Shown here: positions 1 through 8,584 of the stretch, piece after piece
Layout: each line of letters opens with the position of its first letter
How positions within the stretch are numbered: position 1 is the stretch's first letter
Source: Lacisediminihabitans changchengi
GTDB taxonomy: Bacteria > Actinomycetota > Actinomycetes > Actinomycetales > Microbacteriaceae
Direction: 5' to 3'
DNA length: 64,000 nt
NCBI RefSeq assembly: GCF_016634425.1
Contig: NZ_JAEPES010000002.1
Location: forward strand, 62,001 to 126,000
Translations under genes and position numbers: made by a program
Notes under the pieces: model-generated
What the model saw: the letters and a program-made list of their open reading frames with translations, nothing else
Database searches by the model: none
Told to the model about the DNA's origin: nothing

Positions 1-248
1 CGCGACACCGGAAACAGCACGCGCAGGCCCTGCTCCTGGGCCCAGTTGAGGAACGGACGGATGTTCGGCTCGTCATTGGAGGAGAGGTACGCCGAAATGG
101 TGCGCGCGTCATAGGCGGTAACGAGATCGCGCAGGTGCGAACAGATGGTCTCGGTGGCGTGCTCACGCTCGGTCGCGGTCATGTTGCGCCGGCGTTCTCG
201 GAGCTCCGCGCGGAGTGCGCGCTTCTGGTGGCTCACCTCGACGGTCAT
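1..248 (-). CDS. 5-formyltetrahydrofolate cyclo-ligase, N-terminal part (gene runs off the left edge)
   Basis: The first 82 codons of a MTHFS/5-FCL-type protein, which converts 5-formyl-THF to 5,10-methenyl-THF at the expense of ATP. The visible part starts MTVEVSHQKRALRAELRERR, the basic helix that opens this family, and continues with TISAYLSSNDEPNIRPF and VLFPVSR, which match the conserved strand and the start of the substrate-binding region. The active-site C-terminal half is outside the window. It is divergent from galU with 64 bp between the two starts, an arrangement common in Microbacteriaceae as I recall. The ATG is placed at 248 because a TAGGAT hexamer lies exactly 6 bases upstream and no Shine-Dalgarno is visible, so the mRNA is probably leaderless. 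Confidence 0.85.
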   Translation of the reverse strand, partial: MTVEVSHQKRALRAELRERRRNMTATEREHATETICSHLRDLVTAYDARTISAYLSSNDEPNIRPFLNWAQEQGLRVLFPVS

Positions 249-254
249 ACGCCA

Positions 255-260
255 ATCCTA
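255..260 (-). promoter_or_regulatory. -10 hexamer TAGGAT, leaderless start of 5-FCL gene
   Basis: TAGGAT on the minus strand, then six bases, then the ATG at 248. Transcription starting about 7 bases after the hexamer would begin at the start codon. No ribosome binding site is present. Confidence 0.6.
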
Positions 261-300
261 AGCTTCTGCCCCCCGTAACGATTCCGAAACCCACCACGGC

Positions 301-306
301 TACCCT
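301..306 (+). promoter_or_regulatory. -10 hexamer TACCCT, leaderless start of galU
   Basis: TACCCT followed by GTGGCC and ATG at 313. The spacing of six bases equals that of the divergent gene and decides the start at 313 rather than the in-frame GTG at 307. Confidence 0.6.
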
Positions 307-312
307 GTGGCC

Positions 313-1206
313 ATGACGTTCCACATCACAAAAGCAGTAATACCAGCAGCAGGGCTAGGAACACGGTTCCTTCCGGCGACCAAGGCCATGCCGAAGGAGA
401 TGCTCCCAGTAGTAGATAAGCCCGCCATCCAGTACGTCGTCGAGGAGGCCGTCGGGGCCGGCCTCACCGACGTGTTGATGATCACGGGACGCAACAAGAA
501 TGCCCTCGAGAATCACTTCGACCGCGTCGGAGAGCTTGAGGCCACCCTTCTGCAGAAGGGCGACATCGACCGCCTGAAGAAGGTCAATTACGCAACGGAC
601 CTAGCCGAGGTGCACTACGTGCGCCAGGGCGACCCGAAGGGTCTCGGCCACGCGGTGCTCCGCGCGCAGATGCACGTCGGCAACGAGCCGTTCGCCGTGC
701 TCCTCGGTGACGACATCATCGACTCGCGCGACGTGCTGCTCGCCCGCATGATCGAGGAGGCCGGCAAGCGCAACGCGAGTATCGTCGCTCTGCTCGAGGT
801 CGACCCATCCGTCGTGCACATGTACGGCGTCGCGACCGTCGAGAAGACGGACGACGACGACGTGGTGAAGGTCACGGGGCTGGTCGAGAAGCCGAAACGG
901 GAGGACGCGCCGTCGAACTACGCCATCATCGGACGCTACGTGCTTCAGCCCCAGGTGTTCGACATCCTGGCCCACACGCCTCCGGGTAAGGGCGGGGAGA
1001 TCCAGCTGACGGATGCGCTACAGACCCTGGCCGCGAACGAGAGTCTCGCGGGCGGCGTCTACGGCGTCGTCTTCCGTGGCCGCCGCTACGACACGGGCGA
1101 CCGCTTGGACTACATCAAGGCGATCGTGCAGTTGGCTGTCGACCGTGAGGATCTCGGTCCGGATCTGCGTCCGTGGCTGAAGGAGTTCACCGCTACTCTC
1201 GAGTAG
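313..1206 (+). CDS. galU: UTP--glucose-1-phosphate uridylyltransferase
   Basis: 297-aa cytosolic nucleotidyltransferase making UDP-glucose from UTP and glucose-1-phosphate, the precursor for cell-wall and glycan sugars. The nucleotide-binding signature AAGLGTRFLPATKAMPKE is at about residues 10-28, followed by LPVVDKPAIQYVVEEA; the sugar-phosphate region VTGLVEKPKREDAPSNYAIIGRY and the C-terminal YDTGDRLDYIKA complete the GalU pattern. Length is normal for the family. The ATG at 313 is preferred over GTG 307 because of the -10 spacing. A 10-bp hairpin follows the stop. Function is secure from the motifs. Confidence 0.95.
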   Translation: MTFHITKAVIPAAGLGTRFLPATKAMPKEMLPVVDKPAIQYVVEEAVGAGLTDVLMITGRNKNALENHFDRVGELEATLLQKGDIDRLKKVNYATDLAEVHYVRQGDPKGLGHAVLRAQMHVGNEPFAVLLGDDIIDSRDVLLARMIEEAGKRNASIVALLEVDPSVVHMYGVATVEKTDDDDVVKVTGLVEKPKREDAPSNYAIIGRYVLQPQVFDILAHTPPGKGGEIQLTDALQTLAANESLAGGVYGVVFRGRRYDTGDRLDYIKAIVQLAVDREDLGPDLRPWLKEFTATLE

Positions 1207-1221
1207 AAGTTTCTGAACCAT

Positions 1222-1249
1222 GCGGGGCGGATGTCGTCGTCCGCCCCGC
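1222..1249 (+). terminator. Hairpin after galU
   Basis: GCGGGGCGGA, an 8-base loop, then TCCGCCCCGC: a perfect 10-bp GC stem 15 bases after the galU stop. There is no T-run, so it is a hairpin-only terminator candidate. Confidence 0.55.
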
Positions 1250-1270
1250 TGACCGAACTGGACGATATCG

Positions 1271-1927
1271 GTGGCTACTCCCATCCCCACTCTGCGTGAG
1301 GGGAACGTGACGATCCGGCCGATCCGGCTGAGGGACGCCCGGCAGCTCGAACGCGAGCTGCTCGACAACCGCAGCTGGTTGCGCAAGTGGGAGGCGACCA
1401 ACCCCCACGGCGCGATGTCGTTCGACGTGCGATCGAGCATCCGGAGCCTGCAGACCAACGCGCGCGCAGGCTTCGGCATGCCGTTCGCCATCGAGCACGA
1501 CGGCGAGTTCGCCGGACAGCTCAACGTCTCGAGCATCACCTACGGGTCGCTCTCGTCGGCGACGATCGGCTACTGGGTGTCTGAGCGCTTCGCCGGACTG
1601 GGCGTCACGCCCACCGCGGTCGCCCTCGCCACCGATTACGCCTTCTTCCAGGCCGGGCTGCATCGCATGGAGATCTGCATCCGGCCCGAGAACATCCCGA
1701 GCCTGCGCGTGGTCGAGAAGCTCGGCTTTCGCTACGAGGGGCTGCGGCGGCGCTACATCCACATCAACGGGGACTGGCGCGATCACTTCTGCTTCGCTCT
1801 CGTGGTCGAGGAACTGCCCACCGGCGTGCTGCGCCGCTGGCTCGACGGCCGGGTTCCGGCCGGGGCGGGCGTCGTGCCGGAGGTCGACCGCATCGCCGCG
1901 CAGGTGCCGGGCATCTTCCCGCGCTAG
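1271..1927 (+). CDS. GNAT-family N-acetyltransferase (RimJ/RimL type)
   Basis: 218 aa. The protein has the RimJ/RimL layout: N-terminal TIRPIRLRDARQLERELLDNRSWL, a central strand IGYWVSERFAGLGVTPTAVAL that carries the acetyl-CoA pyrophosphate loop, then MEICIRPENIPSLRVVEKLGFRYEGLRRRYIHINGDWRDH, typical of ribosomal-protein or small-molecule acetyltransferases. It lies 64 bp after galU in the same direction with the galU hairpin between them, so it may be transcribed separately. The GTG at 1271 is used as the start; no strong Shine-Dalgarno or -10 with leaderless spacing is visible. The substrate cannot be told from sequence. Confidence 0.85.
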   Translation: MATPIPTLREGNVTIRPIRLRDARQLERELLDNRSWLRKWEATNPHGAMSFDVRSSIRSLQTNARAGFGMPFAIEHDGEFAGQLNVSSITYGSLSSATIGYWVSERFAGLGVTPTAVALATDYAFFQAGLHRMEICIRPENIPSLRVVEKLGFRYEGLRRRYIHINGDWRDHFCFALVVEELPTGVLRRWLDGRVPAGAGVVPEVDRIAAQVPGIFPR

Positions 1928-2024
1928 GCGGCCCGCGGATTCTCGCTCAGATTCCCCGCTGAGCAATCTCTGATCGGGCGTAACACGCCCGGGGTTAATG
2001 GGGAGGTTAATGTCTGATGACTCT

Positions 2025-2030
2025 TACGGT
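2025..2030 (+). promoter_or_regulatory. -10 hexamer TACGGT, leaderless start
   Basis: TACGGT, then AGGCAC, then ATG at 2037. This spacing sets the start of the following gene at 2037 rather than at ATG 1998 or 2010. Confidence 0.55.
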
Positions 2031-2036
2031 AGGCAC

Positions 2037-2966
2037 ATGGCAGTCGACGGGTTCGGATCCAGCGTGATCATCGCGCTCGCTGCTGTGCTCTGGCTCGCCT
2101 ACCTGGTTCCCACCTGGCTGCGCCGGCGCGAGTACCTGTCGACCGAGCGCAACGCGATCCGCCTGCAGCAGACGCTGCGCGTGATGGCAGAGGCGGCGGA
2201 GATCCCCGCCGAGGTGCGCGCCGAGACCACCGCCCGCAGCGCCGCAGAGCAGGAGCGGCTGCTCCGCAAGCATCAGCAGCGCGAGGCCGCCGTCGCCCGG
2301 GCGCAGGATGCCGCCGCCGCCCGCGCGGCAGCCAGCCGACTCGCCGAACTCCACCCCGCCATCGCCGCGGACGTCGCCATCGCCTCGCCGGCAACCCGTC
2401 GCCTCCGCCGTTCCCGCGTGGTCACCTCGGTGGTGCTGCTGCTCGCCCTGGTCGCCACCGCCGTCGGGGTTGCCCAGCTCATCGCCACCGGCTCGTTCGT
2501 GATGCTGGTCGGCGGGGGGATCGTCAGCACCGGCTCGTTCGTGATGCTCGGGCAGCTGGCATCCGTCGCCCGCGCTCGCGCCGAACTGGTGCGTAACCTC
2601 CGCGCCCGCCCCGTGGTCGTCGCCGAGCGCCCGAAGGCGCAGCCGCAGCGCCCGCAGATACCCGCCGCGGTGCGTCAGGCGAGCTGGACCCCGGTGCCGC
2701 TGCCCAAGCCGCTGTACATGTCGAAGCCGCAGGCAGACCGCGCTCTGGAAGCGTCGCTTGAAGCGGCCGCCGAGCTGCGTCAGGCCGCGGCGGATGCCCG
2801 GCGCAAGCAGCGCGAGGTCGAGCAGCAGCCCGGCGTCACGCCGATCCGTCCGGTCGCGCCCGTTGCCGCGCCGAGCAAGTTCGCCACGATGGGGATCATC
2901 GAGCCGACCGAGGCGTCGAAGACCGACCTCGATGCCGTGCTCGCCCGCCGTCGTCGCGTCGGCTGA
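2037..2966 (+). CDS. Membrane protein of unknown function with charged coiled-coil region
   Basis: 309 aa. One membrane segment near the N-terminus (about residues 7-24, ALAAVLWLAYLVP), a long Ala/Glu/Arg-rich stretch (about 30-110) likely to form coiled coil, two further hydrophobic segments (about 128-174, containing a repeated GSFVMLVGGG / GSFVMLGQLA hairpin), and a basic, Pro-rich cytoplasmic-type tail ending RRRRVG. Such proteins occur next to galU in related actinobacteria, as I recall, sometimes with the uninformative label large exoprotein. I do not recognise a catalytic motif. The start at 2037 is chosen from the leaderless -10 spacing; two upstream ATGs would add 9-13 residues of no obvious character. 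Confidence 0.7.
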   Translation: MAVDGFGSSVIIALAAVLWLAYLVPTWLRRREYLSTERNAIRLQQTLRVMAEAAEIPAEVRAETTARSAAEQERLLRKHQQREAAVARAQDAAAARAAASRLAELHPAIAADVAIASPATRRLRRSRVVTSVVLLLALVATAVGVAQLIATGSFVMLVGGGIVSTGSFVMLGQLASVARARAELVRNLRARPVVVAERPKAQPQRPQIPAAVRQASWTPVPLPKPLYMSKPQADRALEASLEAAAELRQAAADARRKQREVEQQPGVTPIRPVAPVAAPSKFATMGIIEPTEASKTDLDAVLARRRRVG

Positions 2967-2994
2967 GCCTGATCGCAGTCTTCGCCGTCTTCGG

Positions 2995-3042
2995 TGATCG
3001 AGTAGGCCGCGAGCGTCGCTGATCGAGTAGGCCGCGAGCGTC
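2995..3042. repeat. Two tandem copies of a REP-like 23-mer (GATCGAGTAGGCCGCGAGCG type)
   Basis: The same 23 bases occur at 2995-3017 and 3020-3042. The core GATCGAGTAG also appears, as GGTTGAGTAG or GGTCGAGTAG, at about 9946, 50287 and 58943, so this is one instance of a dispersed intergenic repeat family in this genome. Confidence 0.75.
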
Positions 3043-3104
3043 CACGCGAGCCCAGCGCGTGACAAGACGGCCCGCACTCTCGTGATAATGTTGCAACGCA
3101 CTGC

Positions 3105-3177
3105 GGGCCCTTGGCGCAGTTGGTAGCGCGCCTCGTTCGCATCGAGGAGGTCAGGAGTTCGAATCTCCTAGGGTCCA
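3105..3177 (+). tRNA. tRNA-Ala (anticodon CGC)
   Basis: 73-nt cloverleaf followed by an encoded CCA (3178-3180). Acceptor GGGCCCT pairs with AGGGTCC at 3170-3176 and contains the G3:U70 wobble pair that identifies alanine tRNAs. D-stem GCGC/GCGC, anticodon stem CCTCG/CGAGG with loop TTCGCAT (anticodon CGC at 3138-3140, reading GCG), T-arm AGGAG-TTCGAAT-CTCCT. Discriminator base is A. Confidence 0.97.
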
Positions 3178-3195
3178 CCACCGCAACGTGCAGAG

Positions 3196-3228
3196 AAAGC
3201 CCCGCTCGAGTCGCTCGAGCGGGGCTTT
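3196..3228 (+). terminator. Intrinsic terminator after tRNA-Ala
   Basis: AAAGCCCCGCTCGAG, loop TCG, CTCGAGCGGGGCTTT: a perfect 15-bp stem ending in three T, 15 bases after the encoded CCA. The stem core is the same as that of the hairpin at 3319-3352. Confidence 0.85.
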
Positions 3229-3286
3229 CGTCGTTCTGCCTCGGGCCCATCATGACGCCCGGTGTGGGCATCCAATGGACACAAAG

Positions 3287-3318
3287 GAACCTGCACACAG
3301 AAGAACCTGCACACAGAA
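3287..3318. repeat. Tandem 16-bp duplication
   Basis: GAACCTGCACACAGAA occurs twice in direct succession, just before the hairpin at 3319. No function is apparent. Confidence 0.8.
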
Positions 3319-3352
3319 GAAGCCCCGCTCGAGTGAACTCGAGCGGGGCTTC
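3319..3352 (-). terminator. Terminator of the secreted-protein gene
   Basis: GAAGCCCCGCTCGAGT, two bases, ACTCGAGCGGGGCTTC: a 16-bp stem, 31 bases beyond the stop codon of the leftward gene at 3384. Its core GCCCCGCTCGAG is identical to that of the tRNA terminator at 3196-3228. Confidence 0.75.
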
Positions 3353-3383
3353 GTGGTGCTGTGGAGGCGTTACTGCAGAGGTG

Positions 3384-4049
3384 TTACTTGATCTGCGCCG
3401 TGATGGTCGCGACTCCGACCAGCAGGCCGCCCTTGACGGCGTCGGTGTTGAACGTCTTGTTCAGCAGGTCGGCCGCAGCGGATGAGACGTGAACCGTGGT
3501 GCCGGTGAGGATGGCGTTGTTGCCATCGAGCTGCAGCGGCTTGAGGGTTCCACCGTGCAGGTTGAACAGGGGCGCCTGAACCACAGCGACGGTGCCGTTG
3601 ACCGAGACATCACCGTAGAGCAGCGAGTTGCCCGGGTTGACCGTGAAGTTGGCGAGGCCGACGACGGTCGAACCGGCGGTCAGGGTCAGGCCGGAACCAT
3701 CGTGCTCGATGATGCCCTGCACGTAGGGACGGTAGGTGCCCTTCGGGGACCAGTAGACGACCGAGCCACCGGTGATGGGGAAGTGGACCGAGCCATCGGT
3801 GAGGGTGGCGGTTCCGCTGACGCCCGGGGTCAGGCCGAGGGAGGTAAGCGCACCCGTGAAGCCGGAGTCGAGCAGGACGGCGGTGTCGCCACCCTTCAGG
3901 GCGGGAACTGCAGCGACCGGAGCCGGGATGCCGGATGACGCCGACTTGGCCTCGGGAGCGGCGCTTGCCGTGGAGGAGACGCCGGCGATGCCGACGAGGA
4001 GAAGACCGGCGGTAGCGATACCGACAGCGGCTTTGGTGAATGAACGCAT
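3384..4049 (-). CDS. Secreted protein of unknown function (paralogue of the lipoprotein at 46202-46894)
   Basis: 221 aa with a Sec signal peptide (MRSFTKAAVGIATAGLLLVG, cleavage probably after TASAA); no lipobox cysteine, so it should be released or wall-associated. The mature part is predicted beta-rich with blocks LTDGSVHFPITGG, LANFTVNPGNSLLYGDVSVNG, LFNLHGGTLKPLQLDG and TGTTVHVSSAAADLLNK. These resemble HtaA-like or anchor-type extracellular beta domains, but I cannot assign a family. The start at 4049 has a Shine-Dalgarno AAGGGA 8 bases upstream; upstream in-frame codons back to 4166 precede the signal peptide and are rejected. A paralogue 43 kb away shares nearly every block. Confidence 0.8.
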   Translation of the reverse strand: MRSFTKAAVGIATAGLLLVGIAGVSSTASAAPEAKSASSGIPAPVAAVPALKGGDTAVLLDSGFTGALTSLGLTPGVSGTATLTDGSVHFPITGGSVVYWSPKGTYRPYVQGIIEHDGSGLTLTAGSTVVGLANFTVNPGNSLLYGDVSVNGTVAVVQAPLFNLHGGTLKPLQLDGNNAILTGTTVHVSSAAADLLNKTFNTDAVKGGLLVGVATITAQIK

Positions 4050-4265
4050 GATGTGATCCCTTGATTGGAGTGTGTGGGTGAACTGCTTGATGCAGAGTGT
4101 TCGCCACCCTCCGGCACAGGGTTTGGTCTTCAATAAATAACCTGATGAGGAGGATGTTTGTACCACAGCTTCCCCGACGATCCCCGACCCTGGTCCGGCG
4201 AGGGCCAGCCGTCGTCCTCGTCTTCGAGTGCCCAGAATTAACCTTCATGCGGCACAATGCGGGGT

Positions 4266-4538
4266 ATGTCAAAGAAAATCGATGCCGCCCTCAAGGATCT
4301 GATCAAGGCCCTCGAGAAGCACGCGGAAGCCGTGGGTGGATCCCGCATCTCGCTCAAGAAGTCCGAGCGTGCCTCCGCCAGGGTGCAGGAGACCGCCACC
4401 ACCTACGCCCAGGTCGTCTACGAGAAGAGCGGCCTCGAATCGCCGCTCAGCCTGGTCTCGCTCAACGGACTCGACGCGGCGACCCTCTCGTCGCTCGCGG
4501 CGGAACGCGACAAGCTCAGCTCGAAGAAGAAGAAGTAG
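4266..4538 (+). CDS. Small basic protein of unknown function
   Basis: 90 aa, mostly helical and lysine-rich, starting MSKKIDAALKDLIKALEKHA and ending SAAERDKLSSKKKK-like basic residues. No cysteine, no membrane segment and no motif I recognise. It is 42 bp upstream of the Pls-type synthetase in the same direction and could be co-transcribed. The start at 4266 is preferred over ATG 4257 because a CACAAT hexamer is 7 bases upstream, a weaker version of the leaderless pattern seen elsewhere. Codon use is ordinary for the window, which supports it as a real gene. Confidence 0.65.
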   Translation: MSKKIDAALKDLIKALEKHAEAVGGSRISLKKSERASARVQETATTYAQVVYEKSGLESPLSLVSLNGLDAATLSSLAAERDKLSSKKKK

Positions 4539-4580
4539 GGCCCCTCTCTCGAACCCAATCGGCTCGTTACGAGGAGAAGT

Positions 4581-7500
4581 GTGACCCGCGGTCCTTCTGA
4601 CCCGATCGTCGTCGGCGATCAATCCGTGCTCGACCGTGGTGCGGAGCAAGCTTCTCCGCGCACCCTGATTGACATCCTCTCGGCGACTGCGGCCCGGCAT
4701 CCTGACGCTCTCGCGCTCGAAGACGCGCTCGGCGGTATCAGCTACCGCCGCCTCCTGCGCCAGGTGCTCGCGCAGGCCGCCGAATTGCGCGCCAGTGGCG
4801 TGCGCCGAGGTGACCGGGTGGGGGTGCGGATCCCGTCTGGCACCCGCGAGCTGTACCTCGCCATCCTCGCGATCATGGCGGCCGGCGCAGCCTACGTTCC
4901 GGTCGACGCCGACGATCCGGAGGAGCGCGCCGAGCTCGTGTTCGGCGAGGCCGCGGTCGTGGGCGTGATCGGTGCCGCCGGTTTTAGTGCCACCGGTTTC
5001 GTTGCGACCGGTTTCGTTGCGACCGGCAGCGAAGGGGGCGCGGATGTCGCGGATGTCGCGGCTCTCGAAACCGCGGACCCCGCCAGCACCGGCGCCATCC
5101 CCGTCGTGCCCCCGCCCACGCCCGACGACGACGCCTGGATCATCTTCACCTCGGGTTCCACCGGCGTGCCCAAAGGCGTCGCCGTCACTCATCTTTCTGC
5201 CGCGGCCTTCGTGGACGCCGAGGCGGGCCTGTTCCTCCAGCGCGAGCCGATCGGCATCGCCGACCGGGTGCTCGCCGGGCTCTCCGTGGCCTTCGATGCC
5301 TCCTGCGAGGAGATGTGGCTGGCCTGGCGCAACGGCGCGTGTCTCGTGCCAGCGCCGCGCTCACTGGTGCGCTCGGGGGTGGACCTCGGACCGTGGCTGA
5401 TCGCTCACGGCATCACCGTCGTCTCGACGGTGCCCACACTCGCCGCGCTCTGGCCCGAGGAATCCCTCGAGGCAGTGCGCCTGCTCATCTTCGGGGGCGA
5501 AGCCTGCCCGCCGGAACTGGTCTCGCGCATCCTCGCCCGCGACCGCGAGGTCTGGAACACCTACGGACCCACCGAGGCGACGGTCGTCGCCTGCGGAGCG
5601 CTGCTCGACGGCAGCAGTCCGGTGCGGATCGGCCTGCCGCTGGCCGGCTGGAACCTCGCCGTGGTCGATGCCGCCGGCGCGCGGGTGGGGGAGGGCGAGG
5701 TCGGCGAGCTGATCATCGGCGGTGTCGGACTTGCCCGATACCTCGACGCGGCCAAAGACGCGGAGAAGTACGCGCCGTTTCCCGCTCTTGGCTGGGATCG
5801 CGCCTACCGCAGCGGCGACCTGGTGCGCTTCGAGGAGGCCGGACTCGTCTTCGTCGGTCGTGCCGACGACCAGATCAAGCTCGGTGGTCGACGCATCGAG
5901 CTGGGGGAGATTGACGCGGCTCTGCGCGCTCTCGAGGGTGTGGCGGATGCCGCCGCCGTCGTTCAGCGCACCCCCGCCGGAAACCAGGTGCTGGTCGGCT
6001 ATCTGGCGTTGACCGACGACTCGGTCGCGTTTGATCGAGTCGCCGCGAGCGACCGCCTGCGTGAGGAGCTGCCCGCGGCGCTGGTCCCGCTGCTTGCCGT
6101 CGTCGACGGTCTGCCGACGCGCACGTCGGGCAAGGTCGACCGCGGCGCGCTGCCCTGGCCGTTGCCGGCGGACGATGGCGCCAGCGAGGGCGAATTGTCG
6201 CCTACCGTCGCGTGGCTCGCGGGGCCGTGGGCGGCCATCCTGGGTGCACCCGTGACCGGTGCGGATGACGACTTCTTCGCCCAGGGCGGCGGCTCCCTCA
6301 CCGCGGCGCAGCTGGTCTCCGCGATCCGGGAACGCTACCCGGAGACTCGGGTCAACGACATCTACGACCACCCGCGAATCGGTGCCCTCGCCGAGGAACT
6401 CGACTCACGGATGCCCGCGGCCGCCCAGAGCGAGCGGGTGGTCCGCCCGGTCTCCCGCGGCAGCCAGCTCGCCCAGACGCTCATCGGAATCCCGCTGCAC
6501 GTGCTGGTGGGCCTGCGCTACCTGGTGTACCTCGCGGCGGCGAACAATCTGCTACTCGCGGCCGGCGGTCCCCGGGTGCTCCCGGAGGCATCCTGGTGGA
6601 CGATCGGGTTCGGTGCGGTGCTGCTGATCACCCCGCTCGGAAAGATGGCGATCTCGGTGGCGGCGGCCCGCATCCTGCTGTACGGGGTGAAGCCCGGGAA
6701 TTACCCTCGCGGGGGAGCGGTGCACCTGCGGCTGTGGACGGCAGAGCAGGTCGGTCAGCTGGTGGGCGGCGCGAGTCTGGCCGGGGCGCCATGGATCACC
6801 TACTACGCACGCGCCCTCGGCGCGAAGATCGGGGAGGGCGTCGATCTGCACACCCTGCCCCCGGTTACCGGCATGCTCAGCATCGGCCCACGGGCGGCGA
6901 TCGAGCCCGAGGTCGACCTGGCGGGGTACTGGATCGACGGAGACATCCTGCGCCTCGGACGCACCCACGTCGGCGCGGACGCCGTCATCGGCTCGCGCAG
7001 CACTCTGCTCGGCGGGGCCAGCGTCGGTGCCGGTGCGGAGGTGGAGCCCGGCTCTGCCGTGGCTGGACGCATCCCCGCTGGGGAGCGTTGGGCGGGTTCG
7101 CCCGCTGTGCGTGTCGGGCAGGCCCGTCGGCCGTGGCCGGCCGAACGACCGCCCCGCGCCACCGCCTGGCTCATCGTCTACGGTCTCGGATCGGTGGTCA
7201 TGTCGGCGGTCCCGATCGCTGCGCTCCTCCTCGGCATCGCCGTGATCGGTGCGATCATCGGCCACCCGGCGACCTTCGGTGTCGCGGTCGGCAGCGCCTT
7301 CGCCGCGCTGCCTCTCGGCGTGCTGGTGGCCGGCCTCAGCTATGCGCTGCTGCTGATCCTCATGGTGCGGCTCCTCGGTATCGGTCTGCGCGAGGGGCAT
7401 TTTCCGGTGCGCGGCCGCATCGGGTGGCAAGTCTGGTCTACCGAGCGGTTGCTCGACAGCGCCAGAACGCTGCTGTTTCCGCTGTACGCGAGCCTGGTGA

Positions 7501-8576
7501 CCCCGGTCTGGCTGCGAGCACTCGGAGCCACGGTCGGTGCGGGGGTGGAGGCATCCACTGTGCTGCTGATTCCGCGACTGACCACAATCGCGCCCGGTGC
7601 CTTTCTCGCCGACGACACCATGGTCGCCACCTACGAACTCGGGGGAGGCTGGGTGCGCATCGGGCGGGCGAAAGTCGGTCGGCGTGCGTTCCTCGGCAAC
7701 AGCGGCATCACCGGTCCGGGCCGCTCGGTGCCGCGCGGGTCGCTGGTGGCGGTGCTCTCGTCGACCCCGCGCAAGGCCAAACGCAACTCTTCCTGGCTTG
7801 GCAATCCGCCCGCCCGGCTGCGGCGTACCGTCAGCGACGTGGACGAGGCACGCACCTTCGAGCCGCCACAGCGGCTCAAGCTCGCCCGCGGCGCCTGGGA
7901 GCTGCTGCGGATCGTTCCCGTCTTCGTCACCGGGTGGATCGCGCTCGGAATCCTCGCCGTGCTCGACTGGCTGTGGCTGACCATCGGACTCGGCTGGACC
8001 ATCGCGCTCTCCGGCATGGTGATGCTCGCTGCCGGCGCGGTCGCGGCCGCGGTGACCAGCCTCGCCAAACTCGTCTTCGTCGGTCGGATCGATGCCCGCG
8101 AGCATCCGCTCTGGTCATCGTTCGTCTGGCGCAACGAGGTATCAGACACCTTCGTCGAGATGGTGGCGCGGCCGTTCTTCGCCGCCAATGCCGTCGGGAC
8201 ACCGGCTGTCGCCGTGTGGCTGCGCACGCTCGGTGCGACGGTGGGCCGCGGAGTCTGGTGTGAGACCTACTGGCTGCCCGAGGCCGACCTGGTCAGCCTC
8301 GGCGACGGTGCAACAGTGAACCGCGGCTGCGTCGTCCAGACACATCTGTTCCACGACCGCATCATGCAGCTGGATGCCGTGCGGCTTGGCAACGGTGCGA
8401 CGCTCGGGCCCCACAGCGTGATCCTTCCCGCCGCCGCGATCGATACGGGTGCGACGGTCGGCGCCGCGTCGCTCGTGATGCGCGGGGAGCGCGTGCCGCC
8501 GGGCTCGTTGTGGGCGGGCAACCCGATCGCTCCGTGGGTGGCAGCACCGCCTGTGACAGCGCCGTGGAATACTTGA
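4581..8576 (+). CDS. Pls/PosA-type membrane non-ribosomal peptide synthetase (poly-lysine synthetase-like)
   Basis: 1331 aa. The adenylation domain (about residues 20-530) has WIIFTSGSTGVPKG, NTYGPTEATV, YRSGDL, GRADDQIKLGGRRIELGE and SGKVDR (catalytic Lys 518). A carrier domain follows with FFAQGGGSLTA (phosphopantetheine Ser 572). The rest is three membrane-linked units, each with hydrophobic helices and left-handed hexapeptide repeats (for example LGATVGAGVEAS and GNGATLGPHSVI), the architecture of epsilon-poly-L-lysine synthetase (about 1300 aa). Hand alignment to PheA gives the code D-A-E-S-I-G-T-V-V-K; the acidic third position fits a basic amino acid and the code resembles published Lys pockets. 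Shine-Dalgarno GAGGAG precedes GTG 4581. An M1 peptidase starts 8 bp downstream. The product is inferred, not shown. Confidence 0.85.
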   Translation: MTRGPSDPIVVGDQSVLDRGAEQASPRTLIDILSATAARHPDALALEDALGGISYRRLLRQVLAQAAELRASGVRRGDRVGVRIPSGTRELYLAILAIMAAGAAYVPVDADDPEERAELVFGEAAVVGVIGAAGFSATGFVATGFVATGSEGGADVADVAALETADPASTGAIPVVPPPTPDDDAWIIFTSGSTGVPKGVAVTHLSAAAFVDAEAGLFLQREPIGIADRVLAGLSVAFDASCEEMWLAWRNGACLVPAPRSLVRSGVDLGPWLIAHGITVVSTVPTLAALWPEESLEAVRLLIFGGEACPPELVSRILARDREVWNTYGPTEATVVACGALLDGSSPVRIGLPLAGWNLAVVDAAGARVGEGEVGELIIGGVGLARYLDAAKDAEKYAPFPALGWDRAYRSGDLVRFEEAGLVFVGRADDQIKLGGRRIELGEIDAALRALEGVADAAAVVQRTPAGNQVLVGYLALTDDSVAFDRVAASDRLREELPAALVPLLAVVDGLPTRTSGKVDRGALPWPLPADDGASEGELSPTVAWLAGPWAAILGAPVTGADDDFFAQGGGSLTAAQLVSAIRERYPETRVNDIYDHPRIGALAEELDSRMPAAAQSERVVRPVSRGSQLAQTLIGIPLHVLVGLRYLVYLAAANNLLLAAGGPRVLPEASWWTIGFGAVLLITPLGKMAISVAAARILLYGVKPGNYPRGGAVHLRLWTAEQVGQLVGGASLAGAPWITYYARALGAKIGEGVDLHTLPPVTGMLSIGPRAAIEPEVDLAGYWIDGDILRLGRTHVGADAVIGSRSTLLGGASVGAGAEVEPGSAVAGRIPAGERWAGSPAVRVGQARRPWPAERPPRATAWLIVYGLGSVVMSAVPIAALLLGIAVIGAIIGHPATFGVAVGSAFAALPLGVLVAGLSYALLLILMVRLLGIGLREGHFPVRGRIGWQVWSTERLLDSARTLLFPLYASLVTPVWLRALGATVGAGVEASTVLLIPRLTTIAPGAFLADDTMVATYELGGGWVRIGRAKVGRRAFLGNSGITGPGRSVPRGSLVAVLSSTPRKAKRNSSWLGNPPARLRRTVSDVDEARTFEPPQRLKLARGAWELLRIVPVFVTGWIALGILAVLDWLWLTIGLGWTIALSGMVMLAAGAVAAAVTSLAKLVFVGRIDAREHPLWSSFVWRNEVSDTFVEMVARPFFAANAVGTPAVAVWLRTLGATVGRGVWCETYWLPEADLVSLGDGATVNRGCVVQTHLFHDRIMQLDAVRLGNGATLGPHSVILPAAAIDTGATVGAASLVMRGERVPPGSLWAGNPIAPWVAAPPVTAPWNT

Positions 8577-8584
8577 CGCCAGCC

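Noticed and set aside
3384..4049. Firm HtaA/heme-binding assignment for the secreted protein
   Set aside because: Block pattern is suggestive only; no heme ligands can be identified by eye, so it is kept as unknown function.
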